Source: DASQPR01 sp963836785 (GTDB lineage: Bacteria; Actinomycetota; Actinomycetes; Mycobacteriales; Micromonosporaceae). Taken from it: 64,000 nucleotides of DNA. Where the stretch lies: assembly GCA_963836785.1 (NCBI GenBank), contig CAWIKW010000005.1, positions 310,001 through 374,000 on the forward strand. Direction: 5' to 3'. Each line of letters begins with the position of its first letter. Within the stretch, counting starts at the first letter, position 1. A program made the translations under genes and the position numbers. The notes beneath the pieces are model-generated. The model had not been told where the DNA came from. It was given only the letters and a program-made list of their open reading frames with translations, and did not search any database. Of this stretch, positions 42,755 through 50,627 are shown piece by piece.

Positions 42755-43063
42755 CGGCTGGCCCTTTGCGTGAGGGTTGCACCGCAGCGTACGGCACATT
42801 GACCCAGGGGACCTTACCGTCAAGGACGGGGTCACGCCTACTCCAGGGGGCGCCTAAATTCACGCGATCGATGGGGTCGGCATCAACGGAGCGTGACGTA
42901 CGTCCGGTCGCCGACCACCCTGGGGTCCAAGTCGGACATGATGCCATTGTCCCAATCGATAGCATTTCTGAAGAGGACCGTACGGTCGATGCGAGCCGGC
43001 GACGATGACGCGGAACCGTTGGGGCATCGGGCCGATGGAGGCTTGCACCGGCACTGACACAAC
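42755..43063. other. Upstream region of the lipoprotein gene
   Basis: About 310 bp without a recognised gene. On the minus strand a GACAAT box (about 42945) precedes a very short ORF ('MSDLDPRVVGDRTYVTLR' in blocks, stop at 42883) that could be a leader peptide; the evidence is weak. Confidence 0.3.
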
Positions 43064-43648
43064 ATGATCGAAATCAGCGTGGCGGGCGGCGCGAACGCTC
43101 GTCATGCTGAACGCGTGGGCTCGAAGAACGAGACGGTGTGCACCGATGGAGTCGTCGCGCTGCGAGTGTGGGAGCCCGAGGACGCACAGTGGTACGCCGA
43201 CTCGGTCCGTGACCCCGACATACAGCGGTTCACGACCGATCCGCCAACCCTGACCGCCGAGGACGTCCGTACGGCGATCATCGCCCTTCGATCGGCCGAT
43301 CCGCCGAGCGATGGGTCGTTGCCGGACGTTGGCCTGCTGATCTGCGACGCGACCACCGGGGAGCGACTCGGCAACATCGCGTTCGCCGGACGCGAAGCCG
43401 AATTGTCGTATTGGGTCGCGGCGCCAGCGCGCGGCCGTGGGGTAGCGACCCGCGCGGTACGTTTGCTGGTCGACTATGCCTTTGACGTTCTCCGCGCCGA
43501 CGAGGTGCGGCTGTGGACGCGTTCGGACAACGTCGGGTCCGGAGCGGTAGCCGAACGCGCCGGCTTCGTCCGTGAGCCATCCGAGGACCGACAGCGCCCG
43601 GTCAAAGGCTCCGTGTGGGACATGCGCGGATACGTCCGCCGCCGCTAA
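43064..43648 (+). CDS. GNAT-family N-acetyltransferase (RimJ/RimL-like)
   Basis: Acetyltransferase of the type-3 GNAT group related to RimJ/RimL, which modify protein N-termini or small molecules. 194 residues: 'LRVWEPEDAQWYADSVRDPDIQRF' at about 33-56, 'IAFAGREAELSYWVAAPARGRGVATRAVRLLVDYAF' (about 106-141) as the acetyl-CoA motif, and 'VRLWTRSDNVGSGAVAERAGFVRE' at about 147-170. An alternative GTG start at 43115 would remove a poorly conserved 17-residue lead; I keep the longer form with low certainty about the start. Confidence 0.85.
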   Translation: MIEISVAGGANARHAERVGSKNETVCTDGVVALRVWEPEDAQWYADSVRDPDIQRFTTDPPTLTAEDVRTAIIALRSADPPSDGSLPDVGLLICDATTGERLGNIAFAGREAELSYWVAAPARGRGVATRAVRLLVDYAFDVLRADEVRLWTRSDNVGSGAVAERAGFVREPSEDRQRPVKGSVWDMRGYVRRR

Positions 43649-43704
43649 TTCCCTCGCGCGCGGCGCGTGAAGTCGACATGCACAGCGAGCAAGGAGGTCG
43701 TCCG

Positions 43705-44559
43705 TTGGTCGCATGGTCCTTGGAGCAGGCGTACGACGCGTACCCACGCATCGAGGAGCAGTTCGAGGCCGACCTCGACGTAAGCCTGTCGCCGCGCGGC
43801 TCGAACATGCTCTTCGAGTTGGTCGGCGACATGAAGCTCGCGCGTGGGGCAGTGGCGCTTGACGTCGGTTCCGGCGAAGGCGCGCACGCGATCCGGCTGT
43901 CCGAGCGCTTCGGATTCCGGGTGACCGGCATCGACCCCGTGGCCCGCCACGTCGCGGTGGCGCAAGCGGCGGCAAGACAGGTCGCCGGAATCGCCGCGCC
44001 GGTTTTCGTCATCGGCACGGTCGAACAGCTTCCGATCGGCGACTCGACCGTGGACCTGCTGTGGTGCCGCGATGTGCTCGTGCACGTCGAGGATCTCGCG
44101 GAGGCGTACCGCGAATTTCGTCGTGTCCTGAAGCCCGGCGGCCGTGGCCTGATCTACCAGATGTTCGCTGGGCCGGCCCTCGAAGCGCGAGAGGCCGCCT
44201 GGCTGTGGACGACGATGGGTGTAGTGCCCGCGAGCGCCGATCCCGCCGCGACCGAAGCCGCCATCGCCGGATCCGGTCTGCGCATCGACGAACGCATCGA
44301 TCTCGGCAGCGAGTGGGGCGAGTTCGCGCAAGAGGCCAGCGGCCATCCCGGGCGCAAACTGCTGCACGCGGCCCGGCTTGGGCGCCAGAAAGACACCTTC
44401 ATCGACCGGTACGGCCAAGCCGCGTACGACATGATGCTGGGCGACTGCCTCTGGCATGTGTACGCCATGATCGGCAAGCTTGTCCGCCGCGTCTATCTCC
44501 TCAGCGCCCCGGCCGAGATGGACGGATCCGACCTCGGACGGGCTACCGTCGAACCATGA
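43705..44559 (+). CDS. SAM-dependent methyltransferase
   Basis: Class I methyltransferase (Methyltransf_11 type). 284 residues: motif I 'ALDVGSGEGAHAIRLSERFG' (about 52-71), 'VTGIDPVARHV' for the ribose-binding acidic residue, and 'VDLLWCRDVLVHVEDLAEAYREFRRVLKPGG' (about 118-148). The C-terminal 120 residues, with 'AAWLWTTMGVVP' and 'YDMMLGDCLWHVYAMIGKLVRRVYLL', are typical of small-molecule methyltransferases. TTG at 43705 is chosen because AAGGAGG (43691-43697) lies 7 nt before it; an ATG at 43678 is the alternative. It overlaps the DsbA-like gene by 4 nt. Confidence 0.85.
   Translation: MVAWSLEQAYDAYPRIEEQFEADLDVSLSPRGSNMLFELVGDMKLARGAVALDVGSGEGAHAIRLSERFGFRVTGIDPVARHVAVAQAAARQVAGIAAPVFVIGTVEQLPIGDSTVDLLWCRDVLVHVEDLAEAYREFRRVLKPGGRGLIYQMFAGPALEAREAAWLWTTMGVVPASADPAATEAAIAGSGLRIDERIDLGSEWGEFAQEASGHPGRKLLHAARLGRQKDTFIDRYGQAAYDMMLGDCLWHVYAMIGKLVRRVYLLSAPAEMDGSDLGRATVEP
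44544..44549 (+). promoter_or_regulatory. Internal -10 box TACCGT for the DsbA-like gene
   Basis: TACCGT, within the end of the methyltransferase gene, ends 6 nt before the ATG at 44556, so the DsbA-like gene may also be transcribed alone. Confidence 0.4.
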
Positions 44560-45053
44560 CGCAAAGCACTGCCGTGGACCTCAACCGCCACATGTACGGC
44601 GATGCGGAAGCGCCGGTCACGATCGTGGAGTACGGCGACCTCGAATGCCCGTACTGCAAGGCGGCCGCGCCCGTCCTGCGGAGCCTGATCGACGGGTCGG
44701 ATGGTCAGGTCCGCCTTGTGTGGCGACACTTCCCGCTCTTCCAGGTGCACGCGTTCGCGCTCACCGCGGCGTTGGCCGCCGAGGCGTCCGGCGACCGCTT
44801 CTGGGACATGCATGACATCCTGCTCGCCAACCAGGATCGGCTCACCGACCAGGATCTCGAAACCTACGCCGCTCAGCTCGGCGTCGGGCCGGTCACCGGA
44901 CCGACGGCGCAGGCGTACAAGCCGGCCATCCATGCCGACTACGAGGCGGGCACCGAGGCGGGCGTCCGAGGCACGCCCACGCTCTTTATCGACGGCCGCC
45001 TGTATAGCGGCAAGGTGGAGCTGGGGATTCTGCGGCGCACGCTGGAGGTCTAG
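44556..45053 (+). CDS. DsbA-like thioredoxin-fold protein (NhaA-associated type)
   Basis: Thioredoxin-fold disulfide oxidoreductase. 165 residues with the active-site 'YGDLECPYCKAAAP' (about 27-40, CPYC), 'VRLVWRHFPLFQVHAFAL' and the cis-Pro loop 'GVRGTPTLFIDGRLYSG' (about 140-156). No signal peptide is visible, so it is cytoplasmic unless attached to something. The sequence closely resembles the thioredoxin-like domain that in many actinobacteria is fused to the C-terminus of NhaA. Here nhaA lies next door but convergent, 30 bp away. ATGA overlap with the methyltransferase gene. Confidence 0.87.
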   Translation: MTQSTAVDLNRHMYGDAEAPVTIVEYGDLECPYCKAAAPVLRSLIDGSDGQVRLVWRHFPLFQVHAFALTAALAAEASGDRFWDMHDILLANQDRLTDQDLETYAAQLGVGPVTGPTAQAYKPAIHADYEAGTEAGVRGTPTLFIDGRLYSGKVELGILRRTLEV

Positions 45054-45083
45054 CCGTTGCGGAACCCGAGCCGGCGCCGCCAA

Positions 45084-46496
45084 TTAGGCTGACGCGTCGC
45101 TGAGGCTCGGATCACGCCAGTCGCCGGTCGGCAGCGGTGGCGGCGGGCTCGTGTCATCAATCGTGCACAACGGGAGCCGTTCCCCCAGATAGCGCAGGAG
45201 GAGCGAGCCGAGCACGGCGGCGAGCAACGATCCAGCGAGCACACCGATCTTGGCCTCGCTGCGGAGCAGCACGTCGTCGAACGCCAGATCGGTGATGAAC
45301 AGCGAAATCGTGAACCCGATCCCCGCCAGCACCGCGCCACCGATCAGATGCCCGTAGCGCACCCGACCGGGCAGATCGCCCAGGCCCGTACGCAGTGCGA
45401 GGCCGGCCGTGACGGAGATGCCGACGGCGTTGCCGACCAGGAGCGCGACGATGATACCGATGGTCACGCTCGAACTGAACGCGTGCCGCAAGGTCGGGCC
45501 GTCGAGCGGCACGCCGGCGTTCGCCAAGCCGAACACCGGAACCACGAAGAACGCGCTGACCGGGTGCAGTGCGTCTTGCAGCCGGTCGTTGGTCGGCACG
45601 GTGGCGCGAGCAGCCGATGCGGCAAGCCTCGCCCGCCTCGGGTCGGCCCGTTCGATCACGGCCCGGCCGAACTGCCGGAACCGGTCGCTCTGCTCTGTCT
45701 CCACGAGAGCGGCCGGCACCAGAAGGCCGACGAGCACGCCGGCGAGCGTCGGATGCACGCCGGACGCGGTCACGGCGATCCACAGGGCAATTCCGGTCAG
45801 CACGTACGGCCACAGTCGCCACACCCGGGCCCAGCGTAAGGCGGCAAGCACGGCGACGATGACCGCGGCGGCGATCAGCGCACCCGTGTGTACATGAGGT
45901 GTGTAGAACAGCGCCATCACCGTGATGGCGCCGATGTCGTCGACAATCGCGAGCGTTAGCAGGAACAGTCGCAGCTGGTCGGGGCAGCGCGGGCCGAACA
46001 GCGCGAGGATTCCGATCAGGAACGCCGTGTCGGTGGACATCGGAATGCCCCATCCGCGCGCCGCCAGGCCGTGGTGATCGAACGCGAAGTAGATCAGTGC
46101 CGGCAGCACGAGTCCGCCGATCGCCCCACAGGCCGGCACGGCCACGCGGCGCATGTCGCGGAGATCCCCGACGGTCCCTTCGCGGCTGATCTCCAGCCCG
46201 ACGACGAGAAAGAAAATCGCCATGAGGGCGTCGTTGACCCAGTCGCGGAGGTCGATCGTCCAGGACCAATCGCCCACGCTAAGGGTCGTATTCGTGGTCC
46301 AGAAATTCTCGTACCCGGTGGGGGAGATGTTGGCCCAGATGAGCGCGGCGACGGCCGCGACGAGCAGCAGTGCGGCGCCGCCGGCCTCATTGGCCAGGAA
46401 CTGTCGCAGCGTCGCCGGCAGGTAAGGAAGGGGCACGCTGACGCGGGCGGCCGGGCCGGGCCGAACGCGACGGGGCAGCACGCTCTGACTGCTCAC
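45084..46496 (-). CDS. nhaA: Na+/H+ antiporter NhaA
   Basis: Membrane antiporter exchanging internal Na+ (or Li+) for external H+, for pH and sodium homeostasis. 470 residues, twelve-helix fold. The ion-binding aspartates are in 'LAIVDDIGAI' (about 162-171); 'FFLVVGLEISREG' (about 95-107), 'GIPMSTDTAFLIG' (about 149-161) and 'FGLANAGVPL' are characteristic. It has an extended loop (about 270-310) and a hydrophilic tail, but lacks the fused thioredoxin-like domain common in actinobacterial NhaA. GTG start after GGAGGG. Confidence 0.95.
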   Translation of the reverse strand: MSSQSVLPRRVRPGPAARVSVPLPYLPATLRQFLANEAGGAALLLVAAVAALIWANISPTGYENFWTTNTTLSVGDWSWTIDLRDWVNDALMAIFFLVVGLEISREGTVGDLRDMRRVAVPACGAIGGLVLPALIYFAFDHHGLAARGWGIPMSTDTAFLIGILALFGPRCPDQLRLFLLTLAIVDDIGAITVMALFYTPHVHTGALIAAAVIVAVLAALRWARVWRLWPYVLTGIALWIAVTASGVHPTLAGVLVGLLVPAALVETEQSDRFRQFGRAVIERADPRRARLAASAARATVPTNDRLQDALHPVSAFFVVPVFGLANAGVPLDGPTLRHAFSSSVTIGIIVALLVGNAVGISVTAGLALRTGLGDLPGRVRYGHLIGGAVLAGIGFTISLFITDLAFDDVLLRSEAKIGVLAGSLLAAVLGSLLLRYLGERLPLCTIDDTSPPPPLPTGDWRDPSLSDASA

Positions 46497-46723
46497 GTTC
46501 CCTCCCGCGACACATCCGGCGGCCGATCACCGCGAGCGACGTCCCATCTGACAGTGATCGGTAGTCTTCCACGACCTGCGGCAAGTCGTTCGTGGTGCCG
46601 GGAACTTCCCGCCGCCGCATTCCAGATGGCCGCACTCGCCGGGCGGCGGAGGTGTAATCGCGAGCTCGGATGGGCATCGATAGGAACGTCCGTCACGTAG
46701 CCACTGGAAGGGCGGTTCATGTC

Positions 46724-46957
46724 ATGGCGGGATGGAAGCGCCGCCGCCGGGCGCGTCCGGCACGAAGCCGGTCCGGGGCAATCGGACCAGCGCTTTTTCT
46801 GATCTTCCTGGCCGGTATCGTGCTGTTCACGCTCGGGTACGCGCACCTGCACGACGGTGCGATCAAGCACGCCAACGACATCATGATCGTCGGCATCTGC
46901 CTGATCGTGCTGGCCCCGATCACCTACGTCGTCCGCGGCGGTCGCCGAACGATCTAG
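46724..46957 (+). CDS. Small two-helix membrane protein
   Basis: 77 residues; an Arg-rich cytoplasmic start ('MAGWKRRRRARPARSRSG') followed by two membrane helices at about 20-38 and 47-66 separated by 'LHDGAIKHAND', and a short basic end. No family recognised. ATG with GGAAGGG about 12 nt upstream. The basic-N-terminus pattern suggests both ends are cytoplasmic. Confidence 0.65.
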   Translation: MAGWKRRRRARPARSRSGAIGPALFLIFLAGIVLFTLGYAHLHDGAIKHANDIMIVGICLIVLAPITYVVRGGRRTI

Positions 46958-47066
46958 CCGTCCGCATTGACGTCTGGACGCCCGTCAACGGCCGTCGTTA
47001 CGATCCTGCTGCCCGTCGGTGCCACGGCGGGTTGCGGGTTCGGCGAGGGGCTCGGAGGTGTCCGCT

Positions 47067-47768
47067 GTGCGTGTCGTGCGATTCGCCATCACCGCCGCGG
47101 TCACGGTGGCACTCGCCGGCGTCAGCGCCGCCTGCTCCAGCCCTTCCACGGGTACGGCGACGGCCAGCCCTCGGCCGACGATCCGCGTGTCGACGCCAGC
47201 CCCGCCAACGGTCAACGTCCCGTCGCCCGGGTCGACGCTGGGCGCGCCGGGCCAGCCGATCGTGCCTACTCTCGTCGTACCGCCGGCGATCCCGCCCGCG
47301 TTGCCGCCGGCCACGTCACCGGCGACCGCGACGACCGCACCGTCGCTGTCGAAAGTGGTACTCGGCTCGAACGGATTCGGCGCGCTGAAGCTCGGTATGA
47401 CAGCAGCTCAGGCGCAGGCCACGCATCTGGTCGGTACGGCGTCACTCGCACCGGGTCAGACCTGCCCGACCGGCCGCCTGCTCGCGGCACCGAGCGGCGG
47501 CGCGCCGTCGTTGTTCTACTCTCCGTCGCTTGGCCTGGCGGCCATCTACGCCTATCCCGGAATCACCACGCCGGCCGGGATCAAAGTCGGCAGTACGCTC
47601 GCCCAGTTGCAACAGGCCTACCCGACCTGGCGCGGTCTGCAGGGCGACGAGGGTGTCGGCTATGTCGCGGCGCCGGGCAGCACGACCAGCAAATACCGGA
47701 TCGCGGTGTCGAACGGTCACGTGATCGAACTCGCCATCCAGCTGGACAACGAGGACTGCTACGAATAG
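47067..47768 (+). CDS. Secreted, probably lipid-anchored protein of unknown function
   Basis: 233 residues: signal peptide (about 1-23) ending 'ALAGVSAAC', a weak lipobox because the -3 residue is Ser; then a Thr/Pro/Ala-rich linker (about 25-95) and a C-terminal domain (about 100-233) with 'GFGALKLGMTAAQAQATHLVG' and 'GIKVGSTLAQLQQAYPTW', which looks like two repeats of the kind seen in bacterial secreted DUF domains. Two pairs of Cys could form disulfides. GTG 47067 lies 8 nt after GGAGG (47053-47058). Confidence 0.72.
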   Translation: MRVVRFAITAAVTVALAGVSAACSSPSTGTATASPRPTIRVSTPAPPTVNVPSPGSTLGAPGQPIVPTLVVPPAIPPALPPATSPATATTAPSLSKVVLGSNGFGALKLGMTAAQAQATHLVGTASLAPGQTCPTGRLLAAPSGGAPSLFYSPSLGLAAIYAYPGITTPAGIKVGSTLAQLQQAYPTWRGLQGDEGVGYVAAPGSTTSKYRIAVSNGHVIELAIQLDNEDCYE

Positions 47769-47889
47769 CCGGTCGGGCACATCCGCCAAGATCCACACAC
47801 TGGGAACTCCAGTGACGTTATGGGCGACCGATAACCGCCGTGGCGTTACGCGCGCGAACGCTCCGGCGACCAGAGCAGCTGACGTGAAA

Positions 47890-47917
47890 CGGGCCCGAGG
47901 CAGATGCCTCGAGCCCG
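47890..47917 (-). terminator. Hairpin terminator of msrA
   Basis: CGGGCCCGAGGCA (47890-47902) pairs with TGCCTCGAGCCCG (47905-47917), one mismatch; on the minus strand it is followed by GTTTCACG. Lies 15 bp after the msrA stop. Confidence 0.75.
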
Positions 47918-47931
47918 CCTACTGAATCGGA

Positions 47932-48615
47932 TCAGGCGTTGTCGGCCTTCGCGACACCGACCGGGCAACTCATCCCGTTGGGGCCGATGTTGCAGTAGCC
48001 GCCCGGGTTCTTGTGCAGGTACTGCTGGTGGTATCCCTCGGCGTAGTAGAAGTCGCGGAGCGGCGCGATCTCGGTGGTGATCTCGCCGTACCCGGCCTTC
48101 TCGACGACCGGCGCAAACGCGGCCCGCGACGTCTCGGCGGTGGCCGCCTGCGACGGCGACGTGGTGAAGATCGCCGAACGGTACTGAGTGCCGACGTCGT
48201 TGCCCTGCCGGTTGCCCTGGGTCGGGTCGTGGTTCTCCCAGAACACCTTGAGCAACTGCTCGTAGGAGACGACGGCGGGGTCGTAGACGACCTGGACGAC
48301 CTCGGTGTGACCGGTCATGCCGGTGCAGGTCTCCTCATAGGTCGGGTTGGAGGTAAATCCGCCGGCATAGCCGACGGCGGTCGAGTAGACGCCGGGGATC
48401 TGCCAGAACATTCGCTCGGCCCCCCAGAAGCAACCCATCCCGAAGACGGCGATTTCGGATCCGGCCGGCCACGGACCCTGCTGCGGCGTCCCGAGCACGG
48501 CGTGCGTCGGTGGCACGTTCAGCGGGGTCGTCCGGCCCGGCAACGCCTGGTCGGCGGTCGGCATAGCAGGTGCGGTACGGCGCAGAAACACGGTGCGCTC
48601 CCTCATATCTGTCAC
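47932..48615 (-). CDS. msrA: Peptide methionine-(S)-sulfoxide reductase
   Basis: Repairs oxidised methionine in proteins using thioredoxin or mycothiol-dependent electrons. 227 residues: catalytic 'FGMGCFWGAERMFW' (about 58-71), then 'GYAGGFTSNPTYEETCTGMTGHTEVVQVVYDP' (about 83-114), and the C-terminal 'KNPGGYCNIGPNGMSCPVG' with the resolving cysteines. A variable 50-residue N-terminal lead precedes the domain. GTG 48615 or ATG 48606 may be the start; no ribosome site separates them. Confidence 0.95.
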   Translation of the reverse strand: MTDMRERTVFLRRTAPAMPTADQALPGRTTPLNVPPTHAVLGTPQQGPWPAGSEIAVFGMGCFWGAERMFWQIPGVYSTAVGYAGGFTSNPTYEETCTGMTGHTEVVQVVYDPAVVSYEQLLKVFWENHDPTQGNRQGNDVGTQYRSAIFTTSPSQAATAETSRAAFAPVVEKAGYGEITTEIAPLRDFYYAEGYHQQYLHKNPGGYCNIGPNGMSCPVGVAKADNA

Positions 48616-48759
48616 ATGGCTGGGCTGTTCAGCCCGGCGTCTGACTCAACCATCGTCGCCCATCGCGTGTTCCGTCGTTGAGGGCGTACGGAGCGTCGTA
48701 AGAGTTCTTACCCGTCGCAGGCGGGGTGGTCGATGGCGAGCGACTCTCCCACGATTCGC

Positions 48760-48843
48760 GATCTTGGTCCGCGGCAGCCCTGATCTTGAAATCCAGAGAT
48801 CCATGGGTGCCCGACGACGCGGATCTTGTCCGACGCGATCTTG
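48760..48843 (+). repeat. Four direct GATCTTG copies in an intergenic region
   Basis: GATCTTG occurs at 48760, 48782, 48822 and 48837, all in the same orientation, between the divergent msrA and the phosphatase gene. It is the end motif of the palindromes seen elsewhere in the window. Confidence 0.7.
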
Positions 48844-48888
48844 ACCGTCGAGGTCATCTACGATGCGCAGCGCGACAAGCGACTGGGC

Positions 48889-48894
48889 TACGGT
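48889..48894 (+). promoter_or_regulatory. -10 box TACGGT for the phosphatase gene
   Basis: TACGGT ends 6 nt before the ATG at 48901, indicating a leaderless start 25 codons inside the longest open frame. Confidence 0.5.
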
Positions 48895-48900
48895 GCGCGG

Positions 48901-49524
48901 ATGACGGAGTACGTCCGCTTGTTCTGTCTTCGCCATGGCGAGTCGGCCAACGTGGTGGCCGGCGCGGCTGGCGTGCTTCCGTCGGCACCTCTGACGCCGC
49001 TCGGGCGCGACCAGGCGTCGCAGGCTGCGGCGGCACTGCACGACGTGCCGGTGGCCGGCGTCTATGCGAGCACCGCGCGTCGGTCCCAGCAGACGGCCGA
49101 GATCATCGCGACGGCCCACGATCTCCGGCCGACGAGCATGGCGGATCTGGCTGAGGTCGGCATCGGTGCACTGGAGGGAGCGACCGATCCGGCCACCCGG
49201 GCGCGTACGGCAGAGGTATTGCGATCGTGGGTCGTCGACGGCGACCTCGATGCGCGCGTCGCCGACGGCGAGAACGGTCATGCCGTCGTATTTCGCGTGA
49301 CGCGGGCGCTCGATGCGATCGTCGACGCCCATCCCGGTGCGACCGCCGTCGTTGTCGGTCACGTCGCTAGCCTCACCGCCGCACTCGCCACGGTCTGCCA
49401 CCTGGGTACGGAGATCTGGGGCGCGCCGCTGCCGTACGCCGTGCCGTTCCTGGTCGTACGGACACCGGACGGCTGGCAGTGCCCGTTGTGGCCGAGTCTT
49501 CCGGGGACAACCGGGCAGCGCTAG
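48901..49524 (+). CDS. Histidine phosphatase (phosphoglycerate-mutase-like)
   Basis: Histidine-phosphatase superfamily enzyme; substrate unknown. 207 residues: 'LFCLRHGESANV' (about 7-18) with the catalytic His, 'YASTARRSQQTAEII' (about 56-70), 'GIGALEGATDP', and the second His in 'AVVVGHVASLTAAL' (about 149-162). ATG was chosen from the TACGGT box. Its stop codon shares the tetranucleotide CTAG with the stop codon of the convergent pyrE. Confidence 0.87.
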   Translation: MTEYVRLFCLRHGESANVVAGAAGVLPSAPLTPLGRDQASQAAAALHDVPVAGVYASTARRSQQTAEIIATAHDLRPTSMADLAEVGIGALEGATDPATRARTAEVLRSWVVDGDLDARVADGENGHAVVFRVTRALDAIVDAHPGATAVVVGHVASLTAALATVCHLGTEIWGAPLPYAVPFLVVRTPDGWQCPLWPSLPGTTGQR

Positions 49525-50036
49525 GCGGCGTCGAGGTCGCCTCGGGTGAACAGCGCGTGTAGCGCGATCCCGGCTGCGGCCAGGGCCGTCGCGCCGCCTT
49601 CCTCGCGATCGATGACGCAGACTGCCGCGTCGACCCGCGCCCCGAGATCACGGAGCTGTCCCGTGGAGATGACGATCTGGCCGCCGGACGTGACCACATC
49701 CTCGACCACGAGCACCTGTCGACCCGAGACTTCGGCCCCTTCGGCCAACCGCGCGGTGCCGTACGGCTTGACCTGCTTGCGTACGAAGGCGCAGGGCAGA
49801 CCGGTGTGTCGACCGAGCGCGGTCACCACAGCGATCCCGCCCATCTCCAGACCAGCAAGCACCTCGGTCGCCGGCGGCACCAGGGCGGCCAGCCGGCCAG
49901 CGATCGCGTCGAGCAGCGCCGGGTCGGCCTCGAACTGGTACTTGTCGAAATACTCCGTCGCCGTACGCCCGGATCGCAGGACGAAGTCGCCTTGCACCCG
50001 GCTCACGTCGCTGACCTGGCGAGCGAGCCCCCTCAC
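49521..50036 (-). CDS. pyrE: Orotate phosphoribosyltransferase
   Basis: Makes orotidine monophosphate from orotate and PRPP in pyrimidine synthesis. 171 residues: 'DFVLRSGRTATEYFDKYQFEADP' at about 17-39, 'GLEMGGIAVVTALG' (about 62-75), 'VRKQVKPYGTARLAEG' and the PRPP motif 'VLVVEDVVTSGGQIV' (about 108-122). The start overlaps the stop of the HIT-protein gene by 4 nt, so the two are coupled. Confidence 0.93.
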   Translation of the reverse strand: MRGLARQVSDVSRVQGDFVLRSGRTATEYFDKYQFEADPALLDAIAGRLAALVPPATEVLAGLEMGGIAVVTALGRHTGLPCAFVRKQVKPYGTARLAEGAEVSGRQVLVVEDVVTSGGQIVISTGQLRDLGARVDAAVCVIDREEGGATALAAAGIALHALFTRGDLDAA

Positions 50037-50449
50037 GCGTGCACCGCCGCCCGGATCCGGGTCGCGACCTCGGCCGCCGCTTCATCGGACGGGTAAGGCG
50101 TCCGGGGCCAGAAGAAGCCGCGCAACCCGTCCTTGCGTCGGCGCGGGACGACGTGTGTGTGCAAGTGCGGGACACTCTGGCTGACCTTGTTGTTGATGGC
50201 GACGAACGTACCGTCGGCTTCGAGCCCGAGTTCGACGGCGCGGGCGATGCGCTGGACCAGCGCGAAATAGCCGGGCAGCAACGCAGCCGGCAGATCGCTC
50301 AGTGTCTCGACGTGCTCGCGCGGCACCACGAGCGTATGGCCGGGAAACACCGGCCGCTTGTCGAGGAAGGCCACGCCCTCCGGCGTGTCGGCGACGATGT
50401 TCGCCGGCACTTCGCCGGCGATGATGGCGGAGAAGACACACGGGTTCAC
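50033..50449 (-). CDS. HIT-family nucleotide hydrolase
   Basis: Histidine-triad protein, likely hydrolysing nucleotide-linked bonds such as AMP-phosphoramidates. 138 residues: 'CVFSAIIAGEVPANIVADTPEGVAFLD' start, 'VFPGHTLVVPREHVETL', and the triad 'VPHLHTHVVPR' (about 93-103). GTG start with a TAGGGT box 8 nt upstream. Forms an operon with pyrE and is divergent from metB across two hairpins. Confidence 0.93.
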   Translation of the reverse strand: MNPCVFSAIIAGEVPANIVADTPEGVAFLDKRPVFPGHTLVVPREHVETLSDLPAALLPGYFALVQRIARAVELGLEADGTFVAINNKVSQSVPHLHTHVVPRRRKDGLRGFFWPRTPYPSDEAAAEVATRIRAAVHA

Positions 50450-50457
50450 AGCACCCG

Positions 50458-50463
50458 ACCCTA
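50458..50463 (-). promoter_or_regulatory. -10 box TAGGGT for HIT-pyrE
   Basis: TAGGGT on the minus strand ends 8 nt before the GTG at 50449. Confidence 0.4.
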
Positions 50464-50490
50464 TCCGCCGTCCCCGACGCCCGCCGGTCC

Positions 50491-50512
50491 GCCAAGATCA
50501 CCGGCTCTTGGC
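50491..50512. repeat. Small inverted repeat GCCAAGA/TCTTGGC
   Basis: 7-bp arms at 50491-50497 and 50506-50512; the left arm contains the CCAAGATC motif found at palindrome ends elsewhere in the window. Confidence 0.6.
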
Positions 50513-50528
50513 CCGCGGGCCGGCACCC

Positions 50529-50589
50529 GCAACTTCCTGGAAGTCGCCCGGTCGGAGCGTCCGACGGCAGGCGACTTCCAGGAAGTTGC
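50529..50589. repeat. Large perfect hairpin upstream of metB
   Basis: 20-bp arms with no mismatch (50529-50548 and 50570-50589), and the 21-nt centre itself contains GTCGGA/TCCGAC. It ends 26 bp before the metB -10 box, so it covers the -35/upstream region. Either an operator for a regulator or a dispersed element. Confidence 0.9.
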
Positions 50590-50615
50590 GGCGATCAGGC
50601 GGGTCCGGCCGGCGC

Positions 50616-50621
50616 TAGGCT
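50616..50621 (+). promoter_or_regulatory. -10 box TAGGCT for metB
   Basis: TAGGCT ends 6 nt before the GTG at 50628. Confidence 0.5.
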
Positions 50622-50627
50622 GTGCCG

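Noticed and set aside
42883..42940. 18-codon leader peptide of the beta-helix lipoprotein
   Set aside because: A GACAAT box precedes it at the right distance, but there is no attenuator structure linking it to the gene 130 bp downstream.
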